Shown here: positions 53,871 to 64,000 of the stretch, in pieces
How the letters are laid out: each line of letters starts with the position of its first letter
How positions within the stretch are numbered: the first letter of the stretch is position 1
Source of the DNA: Skeletonema tropicum
Lineage: Eukaryota; Bacillariophyta; Thalassiosirophyceae; Thalassiosirales; Thalassiosiraceae
DNA length: 64,000 nt
Direction: 5' to 3'
NCBI GenBank assembly: GCA_037178625.1
Contig: CM074135.1
Span: 2,420,001 to 2,484,000 of the forward strand
Made by a program: the position numbers and the translations under genes
Notes under the pieces: generated by a model
What the model was told of the DNA's origin: nothing
What the model saw: the letters and a program-made list of their open reading frames with translations, nothing else
Database searches by the model: none

Positions 53871-55161
53871 ATGTCGTCCAGTGATGAATCATCTCCAGAC
53901 GATGAATACGCGGAGGAAGGAGAAAGATTTTTGGCTGACCTACGTCGAATGAGGGAAAATGATCCTGCAGTAACTAAACTCGTTACAGAACCTGACAGCC
54001 CTGAAATCCCTGAATGGATGGCCGAGGACTGGACGCAATTTGGTCGTGATGTATCCAATAGCAGCTACTTGAGATCATTAGAAATTTATAATGAACTTGA
54101 TGAACACCGGGTTTCCTCCTTCTTCAGAGGGTTGACAAGAAGCGACTCCCTCACAAAGTTCAATCTAAATAACAGCGAATATGGCATTAGAAGGAATTCA
54201 GAGCATGTTGCCATTTTTACAGAATGCAAATTCTCTGGAGTGTTTTGAATTAAGCCACAACATGGATGGTTTCACATTGGAGGAATTCAGCTTGCTTTGG
54301 AGCGCTTTGCGTGATACTCGCATCAAAAGATTTGAGATCACCAGATGTAGGCTAAGTTCTATCGACATAGATGTCACCTGCGTTCCCAAAAACTTGGTAG
54401 AATTGGATTTGTCTTTTAATGAAATCAACGCAGATGGCTGTCGTGAAATTGCAAAGTTGTTGCAGATGAGAAGTACGACTTTGGAGGAACTCTATCTTGG
54501 CTACAACAAAATTGATGATGAAGGACTTGCAACTCTTGTACAGGCCCTACAAACTAATACTTCATTGAAACATTTGACGGTTTATTACAACAGTAGAATT
54601 GGGCCAGAAGGAATGAAATTAGTACTGAAGCTGCTGAATGACATCTCTAGCATCGAATCAACGCTTCAGTCAAATCATACCTTGCGAATGATGACCTTTG
54701 AAGGAACTTCTTCATCCTGCACAGATATTGATAGAGAAATTCAACGAACTCTTGCAATCAACATGTCCAACCGGGAGAATCCAGATGCAGCCGCTAAACA
54801 GAAAGTTATTCAGACTCAGCTGAACAGCCAAAAAAGAGCACAGTTCCGTCGTTTGCAAGGATTAGATGACGGCAAAAACTCTCCGTTCACTAATTTAGAC
54901 CCTTTGTTGTTACCCGAAGTACTTGCAATAGTTGACAAGCATTTCTGGCTAAGTGAGTTTTTTGAATTATTTCGTACGTGTGTTGCAGACCTGTGGACGA
55001 CCATCAATCGGAAAAAGATACTGCAACAAACGAGAGACGAAATATCAAAACAAATGGAAGCCCTTGCAGAGAAAAAGAAAGAACTAGATACAGAAATTGA
55101 TCTGATTGAACAAGCCGAAGTAAATGAAGTGATATTGTCAAAGAGAGCAAGGATAGCATGA
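53871..55161 (+). pseudogene. LRR protein, native 3' end but 1-nt frameshift (copy B)
   Basis: An extra A at 54,186 (tatggcattag versus tatggcttag in copy A) breaks the frame after NNSEYG. The N-terminal piece stops at 54,248; the rest is open from 54,181 to the native stop (SKRARIA, TAG... at 55,161). The LRRs and coiled coil are otherwise as in copy A. So A is intact in the middle but lacks the end, and B has the end but not the frame. Confidence 0.8.
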
Positions 55162-55346
55162 GTTGGAGAGAAAGATTTCAAAGATGAAACCCTGCTATGA
55201 TGAAGCACACATTTCTCTAACTAGCCTCCCTCTTATCAGACAGCAAGATATGCGCGGACCACAAAGCATCTCCGCCACTAATCTAAGAGACGAAATATCA
55301 TCATCATTATTGATTACGAGTATACTTCTAGAACAATGGATGGAGC

Positions 55347-55535
55347 TCACGGAAGCGACGGTTTCTTCGCCAATTCCATCATCGTCTCGACCGCACTTGT
55401 TTCTGCAGGACGGCTCTTCTTGTTTTCCACTTCAGCAGACTCTTGAATATCGAGTGCACGCTTCTTCAGTGACCTGTTTTTCTTCACCTGCATGGAGCCA
55501 TCGACATCTTCTAGCAGAAGAGGGATCCGCGCCAT
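55347..55535 (-). CDS. Possible small basic protein
   Basis: A 62-aa frame with charged, low-complexity composition (NRSLKKRALDIQESAEVENKK). It lies in the 560-bp gap between the LRR and RING genes. No homology is recognised and it could be chance or the last exon of something unrecognised. Confidence 0.2.
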   Translation of the reverse strand: MARIPLLLEDVDGSMQVKKNRSLKKRALDIQESAEVENKKSRPAETSAVETMMELAKKPSLP

Positions 55536-55719
55536 TAGAAGTAAGTGATGGCACTGTCACAAGTGAATTCCTACGGTGAGCAGATTCTACGTGAATTTTG
55601 TATCAGTGGAATGTCGCTTATTACTGGTAGAAGCATTCGCGTCAACAGCCAGGGAAATAACATGTACAAGTCAAGGTGACTCTAGAGAGGGATAGTCCTA
55701 CTCTGAATAAGATGATTAT

Positions 55720-58258
55720 TCACAATTGATAAGATACAGAGCGAGTTGCCAATCCTTTGGCTTTGCATTCTTCGTCGCAGTAGTAACGAAACTCCCGAGT
55801 TGAAGAATCGTTGTCATTGTCGTCATACTTCAGCATACCATCACAAGGGAAGTATCTACAGCACCATTGGCACTCACCGCACTTATCGGAGAAGTTTGGT
55901 AGTCTGATGATCTTAGGCGCCTTATAGACGCCCGAGTAATTCCTGATATGAATGAATGGCACCTGACATATTTTACCGCCCCGTGAGTAATATCTGAGTT
56001 CGTCTGGCTGTTTTTCCATGCACATATTCGTCGTGTATCCACCATCACTAACGACATAAACGTCATCGGCAAGCCGCACACTGCACCGGGTCCAGATTGC
56101 GGTTTCAAAGAAGTCCTTTCCAAGTTGAATGTTCATGATACCTGATTCGTTGTTCAAGACAATCGCGTTGTTCAGGCAAATCTCTACTTTATCTTGCAGA
56201 AAGAAACGGATTTCATCAACCACCTCTGCCACATAGATTTTCTTATCCAATGCGTCAATGAATCGGGACGAAGTAATGGGCTTGGTCTTCAGCCCAAACG
56301 CTGTAACAACGGCTTTAGGTACCACCGTAAAGATACTATGCGGGGATAGAGATGCTAGGAGAGGGACACCTTTGACTTGGATCGGAACCACCACCGGTCC
56401 CCACTGAGGCGGGTGAAATATTAAGTTTTCTCTTCTGATACGCAAACAAACGCTGGCACTCAGTTCCACTTGTACCCCATCTTCATTCACTGGGTAAGTT
56501 TCATCACCAATTTTCACTTCTGAACCTGAATAAGTAGCCTCTTTCATTGATCGCTGCAATTCTTCTAGCAGCGACTCCCTCGTCCCTTCGGATTTGCCAA
56601 TGACCACTTTACATTCAAATCTGAGTTGTTCGTCAGATAGGAGATGAGGACCTCGTTGTGTTTGACTATTCATCTCCCCGCCAGCTTCGTGGTGGTCAAT
56701 GCCAAGCCGCAGTCCAACTAGACTTCGATACTTTTGATTATAATCCTGATCAAGTAAATCTCCACATAGGAGTCGTCTGCAAATAGGACAGCGTTTATCA
56801 GTCCCCTCTGCACGCATGTTTCTAATCAGCTGGCCGTCCTCGCCTATACTTATCGACTCCAACCTATGGGTAAGACCTCTGTCAAGATTGGCCTTTCCAT
56901 AAGCTTTTATGCATTCCAAGCAGTACCGGTGGCCTGCAGTAGAGAGTGACCGGATTGTCACTGGGCTCCATATCAGAGAGGCAAATAGGACACGTGTCAT
57001 TAGGTGAACAACAGCTCTGATTGACACTCTGAATCTCCTTCGTGATTGTTTCAGGTAGCCTACGACCATAAATCACATCCCGAAGTAAGCGAGCCATATT
57101 TAGCTGTGGCTCCGAGAGGTTTGACTCCACCCCTGGTGTATCAATGTACGTAACGGCCGCTAATGGATCAATGCTTTGTATCGTAGCCACGTTTATTTGC
57201 GAAAATCGTGCACCAGCCTGTAATACTCTCACGAGAGTTGTCGCCAAGTCGTCCATTTTAGGGGCGCCAACTACTTGCCATGATACAGGAATGCCTGTAG
57301 GATTGTCAGTAAAACGATTAAGTGCAGCATAAGTACTCAGCATATTGTCAGGTAGTGTGTAAGGAACAGTCAACGACCAGCTCTTGTCTTTCGATATTGG
57401 AATGGATTCTTTTTCAACAGGAATTATTTTGTTGCAACGCCTGATGAGAACGTCGATGATCCCTAGGTCTGGTCGCTCAGTTGCATTTTTCCAGATAGTG
57501 TGCCCAAAACAGTCTTTGTCATCAACTTTGACTTTTGCATCCAACAGCAATTCAACGGCTTGGGCTGATGTGTATTTCACGGCGAAGAAAAGAGCATTAC
57601 ATCCATTTGAAAGTCGCACGGTAACATCGGCCCCAGCCGCCAGGACAAGTGCAATCATGTCATCTTCTCCACAATAGTTGTCCATTTGCTTAAAGAACTT
57701 GTATTGACAAACCCACATCAAGATTGTCAAGGGTTCTTCGCCAGGATCTTTAGCAACTCTCTTGTTGATTTTAGTTTCACCACCAACAAGTCCAATCATT
57801 AGAGGTATTGTGAGCCATAACATATATTCGTTATTGCAAATCTCCCAAAGTCTCGCTGCTAATTCTTGATTTCCATATCCATCCATTCCAAAGCCGGTAG
57901 GAACGCCCCTTCCCATTATAGCACGCACTACGCGGGCAATCAGTTGCATTACTTTTGTTTTCGTCTCCTCACAGAGAGGAATCGGATCTGGTGGTGTCAG
58001 CGGCGGCTGATAGAGAGATGCCCTCTCATGAAGCTCGGATGCACCGTTCTCCTCTATCCATTTTGATCTTTCCTCTTGATTCTTCTTTTCCTTCTGTCGT
58101 GCCGCCTTCTTCTGACGGGCACTTGTAGATGATGCTTCCTGGCAGCCTTCTGCCTCGATACATTGCTTGCATCGTCTGGTTGCATCCGTCTTGCGAAGTT
58201 GTGCCTTGGAGAATGCGTCCCTTGCCTTCCCTTGACTACATTGGGAGCACACCGCCAT
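55720..58258 (-). pseudogene. Zinc-finger / ankyrin / RING protein, frameshifted in the RING
   Basis: Start at 58,258. N-terminus: C-x2-C ... C-x2-C finger (CSQCSQGKARDAFSKAQL, RRCKQC), similar to Stc1-type or other small FSKxQL fingers common in diatoms. Middle (about 200-270): ankyrin-like repeats (ALVLAAGADVTVRLSNGCNA, AVELLLDAKVKVDDKD). Then a C3HC4 RING: CPICLSDMEP, with the second half GHRYCLECIK ... KRCPICRRLL in the next frame. An extra base (plus-strand T at 56,935) splits the Cys and His of CGH. The C-terminal part (to 55,720) has CGECQWCCRYFPC ... YYCDEEC. Whole, it would be a ~850-aa E3-ligase-like protein. Either a pseudogene or one sequencing error. Confidence 0.7.
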
Positions 58259-58521
58259 CGTGATTGCTCAATATTATTGCAGCTGTAGCTATTGAAGTGC
58301 ATGTACGCCCTAGTCTCGAAAGATACTGTTTCAAGACACGGCGGACGTGCGGTAAGTTGTGGGTCAAAAAGTGCCGCCAACGAAAACGACGAAGACGCAG
58401 TGTCACAGACACCTCCAATCAAAACAAAGCAGCCCAGCCATGAGTTCCACCACACAATATTCCCTGCCTATTTCATAACCAGCCCTGCAAATAAGTAAGA
58501 GCATATCATAATAGATTCAAA

Positions 58522-59424
58522 ATGCCTCCTCTACAAAAGCGCAAGTCTGGAAGTCCAGACGATGAAGTTCCTTCGAATGATCCACACGAACACGAAAACA
58601 GCACAAGTGGCCAGCAAGTTAAAAAATCTGAGACGAAGCCACAACCTACACTTGCACCAGCACCATTACCACTACTCGATACCGTCAACACCTTTGGCGC
58701 CCAAACATTCACTACCGATCAAGGATTGAAAATCATCCAGTGGTCATCTTGGGCCATCTCCTACCTCACTGCATCATCGAAACATCACAAAGAAACTCTC
58801 TCTCCTGCATTAAGAAAACTCTACGGTGAAGTTAGTTATACCCGATATGTCCTTCGATTCTACGGCTTTTTCCAATCACTGGATGGATATAGAAATGGTT
58901 CATGGGCTGGAGGATCATGGGACAATCCAAAAATTGCCAAAATTGCCAAGTATCTCATGGCAGGGAGTATGCTCTTTTATTACCCACTGGAACATGTCGC
59001 ATATGCTGGATGGCAATTACCAACTCTCTCCAAATTTTCGAGAGACAATGCAAACAAGATTTCGGCTCTGAGTTGCGTGTTTTGGACAACGTATATCATT
59101 GGTGACTTTTGGGCGAGTTGTTTGAAGTGGAATGAATTGAAGAAGAAAATGAATGATTTGGGTCGATCGTTTGCGATGAAGAAGCGAGATGATGACAAGG
59201 CTGGCATGATGGAAGTGGTAAAAGAGCAACATGCAATAGCAAAGAAGATACGTCTTGTGAAATTACAAGTGATCAGATGTTTGTTGTTTATACTTCCTTC
59301 TGTGAACTGGTCACTGCCGAATTGGGCGACGAATCCATTGCTTGGTGAGTTGCCTCTGAATGGGTTGATGTTGGCAGAGGCGTATACAAGTGTGTATCAA
59401 TCATTGGTCGGTATGCGAGATTGA
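58522..59424 (+). CDS. PEX11: Peroxin 11 (PEX11) family protein
   Basis: 300 aa. After a ~65-residue polar N-terminus comes the PEX11 pattern: TTDQGLKIIQWSSWAISYL, LYGEVSYTRYVLRFYGFF, then amphipathic/hydrophobic segments (MAGSMLFYYPLEHVAYAGWQ, FWTTYIIGDFWASCLK) and a C-terminal hydrophobic region (RCLLFILPSVNWSLP). PEX11 proteins tubulate the peroxisome membrane during proliferation. Divergent from the RING gene, with 263 bp between starts. Confidence 0.75.
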   Translation: MPPLQKRKSGSPDDEVPSNDPHEHENSTSGQQVKKSETKPQPTLAPAPLPLLDTVNTFGAQTFTTDQGLKIIQWSSWAISYLTASSKHHKETLSPALRKLYGEVSYTRYVLRFYGFFQSLDGYRNGSWAGGSWDNPKIAKIAKYLMAGSMLFYYPLEHVAYAGWQLPTLSKFSRDNANKISALSCVFWTTYIIGDFWASCLKWNELKKKMNDLGRSFAMKKRDDDKAGMMEVVKEQHAIAKKIRLVKLQVIRCLLFILPSVNWSLPNWATNPLLGELPLNGLMLAEAYTSVYQSLVGMRD

Positions 59425-59546
59425 GTAGAGCTCGAGGAATGATTTGAAGTAGATACATATTTAGATTAGATGGATGCACTCCCTTAATATCAAAACAGGT
59501 TACCTAATAGCGAATATCAGCCTCTATGGTAGAGGCATGCCCTACC

Positions 59547-59795
59547 CTACACCCACAAAGGAAATAGCCTCGCGAAAGTGTTTCTAATCTGGATCGTATC
59601 GTCAAGATGTAGTTCATGTTCAACTTCCTTCAGCAAGGGTACAATGGGATGCGCTCTGAAATAGCCACACATCAAACCTGATATGAGAACTACGAGGAAT
59701 GTCACAAGGAGAGCACGAAATAATGGCAAATCATGCACGATGTGCTTGTGGTGGAAGGTGAATGGGTGAGATAATTGTTGCTTTTCTTCTTTCAT
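59547..59795 (-). CDS. Small single-pass membrane protein
   Basis: 82 aa with one strong hydrophobic helix (LFRALLVTFLVVLISGLMCG) between a His-rich cytosolic-type N-terminus and an acidic C-terminus (LLKEVEHELHLDD). Not recognised. Convergent with PEX11. Coding status rests only on the coherent helix and a start in a reasonable context. Confidence 0.35.
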   Translation of the reverse strand: MKEEKQQLSHPFTFHHKHIVHDLPLFRALLVTFLVVLISGLMCGYFRAHPIVPLLKEVEHELHLDDTIQIRNTFARLFPLWV

Positions 59796-60346
59796 TGATG
59801 AAATCGGTGTTTACTCGTTGTTTATGCGACCAGAGATGAGTCCAGCACAATCGAAGAGTCAAGTCGTTGAGAGAGGAGTTCGCTTTTTAGTTACTTGACT
59901 CGACCAGTACAAGTCCTACTAATTCCTACAATAGAAGTCAATTATCGAGAATCCGAATGTGAGCCAAGGATCTGAGCAAGACCACTGAATTCTACCCAGC
60001 GAAACCATGACAGGAGGAAGCAAGAAAGAGAAAGCTGCTTGCAGCGTATATGACCTTGGACCGGGAGGACCTCCTTTGATAGACGGATAAAGCTTCTCAA
60101 TCCAATAGGAAATGAAAGATACCGAGGGCAAGTGGATTGCCTGCATCGCTGTATCGTCCTGTTTCTTTCCTGTTCTACAAGTACTCAATAAATACAAATG
60201 AATACTACTTTCACATTTGGCAAACTTTATGAATTATTCTTTGAGTATTTCTTCAATCTTCTTATTCTCTCCTCAAAATGTCTATGCAATCTGTCCATAT
60301 TTCCCGTCTATATATTATTTCATTCAACGAGAATAAAATCATCTTA
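59796..60346. other. Intergenic region upstream of the HDAC stop
   Basis: No gene supported; several short frames on both strands without recognisable composition. Confidence 0.35.
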
Positions 60347-61735
60347 TCATCCAGCCAACTCCGCCTCATGCTCACGCTTCTCGCCTCGTCCATCCTTCGT
60401 CTTCCCCCGATCGCTACGAGTATCATCATCTGCGCCTCCGTCATTCATCCCCTCCCCACTACGATCCTCCTTGGTACTTCTCCGTTCCTTCTCCGCAGCT
60501 GCATCTTCCTTGATGATTTCAAAGTCCGGCGGAACTTCCATCATCTGCACCGACGGCGCCCCCTTCAATGACATCAATTGCGTTAACAAATCCACCCTCA
60601 CGCTCTCCAATGATGCCTCTGTGTTCATATTCTCTCGTTGTTCGGGAGTCAAATGCAACTGAAAGTCTGGTGCATAGTATTCAAAGTAATCATTGTAGGG
60701 TATTTCATTGGGAAGGTCCACATCAAGACATACCGATGTCTCATAGGCCCAACACCGTGCCACATTTCGGATGGTATATCCCCCACCACCCAACACCAAT
60801 GTCGGCACGTTGAAACTCTTGGTATATCTCACACACTCCGCATGGCCCTTCAAACTCAGATTAAAACACCCCAATCTATCCCCCGTCAACGAGTCCGCGC
60901 CACACTGCAACACAATCGCACCAGGTTGAAACACTTCCATAATCTTATCCATCACTGGTTTGAATATCCGCTCATACGCCTCATCCGTCATCCCACTCGT
61001 CAACGGTGCATTCACCGAAAACCCCGTCCCCTCCTTGGCACCCGTATCCTTAATATGCCCCGTACCAGGAAAAAAATCCCCATACTTGTGCAAACTAAAC
61101 GTCATGACCCGATCGGTACAATAAAACGCCTCCTCAACTCCATCCCCATGATGAACATCAATATCAATATACAACACTCGAGCATGGACCTTGAGCAATT
61201 CCAAAATTGCCAATACAATATCATTAATATAACAAAATCCCGAAGCCTCACTCTTCTTGGCATGGTGGAGGCCCCCACTCCAATTAATGGCAATGTCGCA
61301 ATCACCCCGATTCAACTTGACAGCTCCATCCAATGAGGCACCGGTGTACAATTGCGTGAATTCATACAGCCCATCAAACACTGGACAATCGGTATACTCC
61401 CCCACATTAAACTTCTGCATTTGATTTCCATACCCCCGTAAATTATCGGGGGTGACCTTGCCCAAGAACTGGATGTAATCTTCACTATGAAATGCGGACA
61501 TTTCGTCCGGAGTGGCGGGGTGGGATCGATAACATTCCATTTGACGGTAGAGGCCGTAGGTGAGGATGAGGTGGTGGGCCATTTTTATGCGGTGGGGTTT
61601 CATGGGGTGGGAGGGACCGTAGTAGAAGTGTCCTACGTCGGGTTGGTAGAAGTATGAGACGCGTTGTTTGGTGGATGATCCGGTGGAGGTGGATTTGGCA
61701 AGGGTGGTGGTGGTGGTGGTGCCGCTGGATGTCAT
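60347..61735 (-). CDS. Class I histone deacetylase (RPD3/HDAC1 type)
   Basis: 462 aa, intronless. Zn-dependent removal of acetyl groups from histone lysines, usually in nuclear Sin3/NuRD-like complexes. The fold runs from [20 protein letters not shown] (25-44) through [19 protein letters not shown] (catalytic His pair 157-158), [10 protein letters not shown] (191-200; metal Asp and His), [19 protein letters not shown] (third metal ligand), to [18 protein letters not shown] (transition-state Tyr). The C-terminal ~70 residues are charged and disordered ([15 protein letters not shown]), as in HDAC1/2. All key residues are present. Confidence 0.97.
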   Translation of the reverse strand: MTSSGTTTTTTLAKSTSTGSSTKQRVSYFYQPDVGHFYYGPSHPMKPHRIKMAHHLILTYGLYRQMECYRSHPATPDEMSAFHSEDYIQFLGKVTPDNLRGYGNQMQKFNVGEYTDCPVFDGLYEFTQLYTGASLDGAVKLNRGDCDIAINWSGGLHHAKKSEASGFCYINDIVLAILELLKVHARVLYIDIDVHHGDGVEEAFYCTDRVMTFSLHKYGDFFPGTGHIKDTGAKEGTGFSVNAPLTSGMTDEAYERIFKPVMDKIMEVFQPGAIVLQCGADSLTGDRLGCFNLSLKGHAECVRYTKSFNVPTLVLGGGGYTIRNVARCWAYETSVCLDVDLPNEIPYNDYFEYYAPDFQLHLTPEQRENMNTEASLESVRVDLLTQLMSLKGAPSVQMMEVPPDFEIIKEDAAAEKERRSTKEDRSGEGMNDGGADDDTRSDRGKTKDGRGEKREHEAELAG

Positions 61736-62354
61736 GGTGGTGGCAGAGTTCTATTTTTGCAATTTATTACAACACTTCTTAGGTGGGTGGTGGTCGTCGT
61801 CTTCGCCACAGAAATTGCTCGCAGCAATAGGTGAGTCAATATTATGTTTGCGATTGGCAAGAGACTGCTGGCTACTCGCTACTGAACATGAGATGTGGAC
61901 TAGATGTGAGCAAAAGCACAGATGCAACGATATGATATTATGGTATAATGCATAATGCATCAGAGTAGATCAGAGTGCTTGGATGGCGACGATACATAGC
62001 ATCACACTAACTGACACATTTGTACTTCAGTCTGTTAGAGAAATGTTAGCAAGTCTAATAACGCTACATTAATTGCCTTTCACCTTCAATCGCAGAATAA
62101 ACTTGAAACGGATGAAGCAAGCTGCTCTGCATCAGTTACTTATGCTGAGAAGATAATGCTTAGCTTCATGGACTGCGAAACCCCTCTGCAACGCTCTGAG
62201 AACGCTCTGTCTAGTTTCTGGCAGTGATCATAATATGATGTATGACAGCGAAGACGATTTATCATACGCGGAGGCAAGAAGGGAGACAAGGTAGAGAGAA
62301 GGGTCGAAAGAGAGTTTCAGGATCTGCTAATTTCTCTGAAGGAAATAATTCCGT
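61736..62354. other. Intergenic region, HDAC promoter side
   Basis: 619 bp with no supported gene. An ATTATGGTATAATGCATAATGC stretch, split here as attatggtataatgc and ataatgc, near 61,935 is an AT-rich imperfect repeat. Confidence 0.3.
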
Positions 62355-63610
62355 ATGACAGACTTGGAGTTGTCCGGGCGTCATGACTTTCTGCATAATT
62401 TTACCAGCGAGAAGTGGGAGGAGATTGGACGGGATATCTCAAACAATACACGCTTGGAAAGAATTTTATTTACGGCTCATGCTTTGAGTGACGAAGAGAT
62501 GTCATTCTTTTTCAGAGGCTTGACAAGAAGCAGCTCGATTCGAACGTTAATCTTCGATGATCATTCTGCAATTGGACCCGATGTAATCAGGAGCATGATG
62601 CCTTTTTTGCAGAATGCAAGATCTCTTATTCGATTGAATATTGGTTGTACAATGTGACACGAGAAGGATTCAGCTTGCTTTTGAGGGCACTATCATGTAA
62701 CAGTTCACTACAAGAATTTACTTTCATCTATTGTGGGTTGGATTCTAATCAGATTCAGATAGACGATGGCTACATTCCCAACTTGAGAATTCTCTCCTTT
62801 CGTGAAAATGAGATTAACGCAGATGCATGTCATCAATTAGCAAAACTGTTGCGAAGGGAAAATGCGACCTTGGAGGAGCTTCATCTTGCAAACAATCGAA
62901 TTGATCATGAAGGAATATCAATTCTTGTTAATGCTCTACAAACTAATACATCATAGAAATGGCTAGAATTGTATGACGTCGACATAAGAGATCCATCTCG
63001 TGATAACGAAGGACTTGGCATAGAAGGAATGAAAGTAGTGCTGAAGATGCTGAGTGACATTTCTAGCATCGAATCAACGCTTCAGTCAAATCATACATTG
63101 AAATGGATTACCTTCAGAAAAAAATTCACACCTGCAGTAACTGATGAGGAGGTATATATTATGAGAGTAATCGAACAAATGCTAGCAATAAACAGGAGAA
63201 ATCAGAGTAGGCCAGTTGAAGCTGGTAAAGAAAAAGTAATAATCACTCAGTTGGATAGCGAGGAAAGGGCGGCAATACGTTGCTTGCAAGGGGTGCAACA
63301 TTCAGACAAGCCACTCACTGAGTTAGGTCCTCTATTGCTACCAGAATCCCTAGCATTAGTGTGCAAACACCATGGGCTCAGTGAGTTTTACGGATCATTT
63401 CGTACATCAGTCGCAGATCTGTGGACAAACATCAACAGGGAGATCGTCCTGGAACAAAAGATGGAAGAGATTTCCAAGGAGTTAGATGTCCTCGAAGCTA
63501 AAAGGCTTGAACTTGAGAAACAGAGAGCAGCATTCGGCACAGATATTGCCGCGATCAGGCAAGAGTCTCTTGATGGATCGTTTAGCTCTAAAAGGCAGAG
63601 AATCAGTTGA
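62355..63610 (+). pseudogene. LRR protein paralogue, decayed
   Basis: Homologous along its length to the duplicated LRR genes: EEIGRDISNNTRLERI, MSFFFRGLTRSSSIRTL, LRILSFRENEINADACHQL, TLEELHLANNRIDHEGIS, LSDISSIESTLQSNHTL, then a coiled coil and the end SFSSKRQRIS (compare SKRARIA). Two lesions: a frame change near 62,645 (LNIG / YNVTREGFS) and a TAG at 62,954-62,956 where the paralogues have a Leu codon (NTSLK). It is about 60% identical to them, so this is an old local duplicate. Confidence 0.75.
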
Positions 63611-63890
63611 ACGTTGAGTTACTTGCATCCTGTCCGTGCTTGCATAATATCATGTACTTACATATCTACTAGAACAAATCACCCTTGAGTGCACTCCTGC
63701 CTACCCTTGGTCTGGAAGGTTGCATCGGACCACCTCACTGTATCCCTTGAGAGCAGGGAAGTACAGAGGCGATGACGAGCAAGAACCTCTAGGACCAGTG
63801 CTCGCATGCACCTGAGTGATTACAACGGGGTCACCTCACTTAATTCAATGCGAGCTAAGAAATTAGGGAGGGAAATTAGCGAGGGTTGCT

Positions 63891-64000
63891 CTGGGCGCCC
63901 ATGTCCAAGGGAGGCAACTTTAGCGATATGCTCAAGAAGCGCACGTCCCCATACCTTGAAAACACTTGGGGTAACCATTACAAGGAACTCTGCAAGTTTC
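63891..64000 (+). pseudogene. Inverted fragment of the helicase-associated-domain gene
   Basis: Bases 63,891-64,000 match the reverse complement of 21,593-21,702 (and its B copy) with two differences in 110. They encode WAPMSKGGNFSDMLKKRT and onward to ELCKF on the plus strand. The match begins abruptly; an in-frame TAG lies 12 bases upstream. It continues past the window edge, so its full extent, and whether it is part of a third copy of the unit, are unknown. Confidence 0.85.

Larger units (their letters stand above)
27866..55150 (+). repeat. Segmental duplication, copy B (~27.3 kb)
   Basis: Copy B begins with the last codons of GST (agaagtt.tttggcatgtt) joined to the LRR gene of copy A through a 3-bp overlap (AGA). 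It continues through full ADA, the Helitron-bearing segment, the XKR cluster and all later genes to the LRR gene, then into single-copy DNA. It contains the native 3' end of the LRR gene and so represents the original right border. Confidence 0.88.

Noticed and set aside
56930..56960. An intron ending CTGCAG explaining the RING frame change
   Set aside because: No upstream donor in the available few bases preserves both RING halves; a one-base insertion restores the exact C3HC4 spacing.
1..64000. CRISPR arrays, operons, rRNA or phage genes
   Set aside because: Gene structure is eukaryotic with introns; no regularly spaced short repeats, rRNA or clear tRNA sequences were seen on reading both strands.

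Overview
The window looks like nuclear DNA of a diatom, probably a centric one. This is inferred from short GT-AG introns (about 80-190 nt), a protein with five helicase-associated repeats, two proteins whose N-termini carry a signal peptide ending at an A-F junction (the bipartite plastid-targeting pattern of diatoms), F-box/SPRY, MYND and LRR proteins of protist type, and the absence of operons. The species cannot be named from the sequence alone.

Layout. 1-10.9 kb is single copy: a MYND protein (5' cut off by the window), a large coiled-coil protein, an NTF2-like protein, phosphoserine aminotransferase, an F-box/SPRY protein and a plastid-type glutathione S-transferase. 10.9-55.15 kb is a large tandem duplication. 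Copy A is about 10,917-27,868 and copy B about 27,866-55,150. Each copy held, in order: an adenosine-deaminase-like gene, four tandem XK-related-like membrane protein genes, an MDR oxidoreductase, an acidic protein of unknown function, a SAM methyltransferase, a helicase-associated-domain protein, a MOSC protein, a second (DOT1-like) methyltransferase and an LRR protein. Only copy B still has the segment between ADA and the first XKR-like gene. That segment contains a decayed Helitron Rep-helicase (29.97-39.40 kb), itself interrupted by a 2.9 kb insertion and a frameshift. 55.2-64 kb is single copy: a frameshifted ankyrin/RING gene, PEX11, a small membrane protein, a class I histone deacetylase, a decayed LRR paralogue and, at the very edge, an inverted fragment of the helicase-associated-domain gene.

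The most interesting signal is the pair of copies. They are nearly identical, yet each carries different disabling lesions: ADA, MDR and the LRR 3' end in A; XKR1, the DOT1-like methyltransferase 5' end and the LRR frame in B. For most genes exactly one intact copy remains. The copies also show local diverged patches, a short gene-conversion tract between paralogues, and a fold-back repeat at a deletion scar. The same pattern could arise if an assembler placed two haplotypes of a diploid in tandem, so the 27,866 junction is the point that most needs independent proof.
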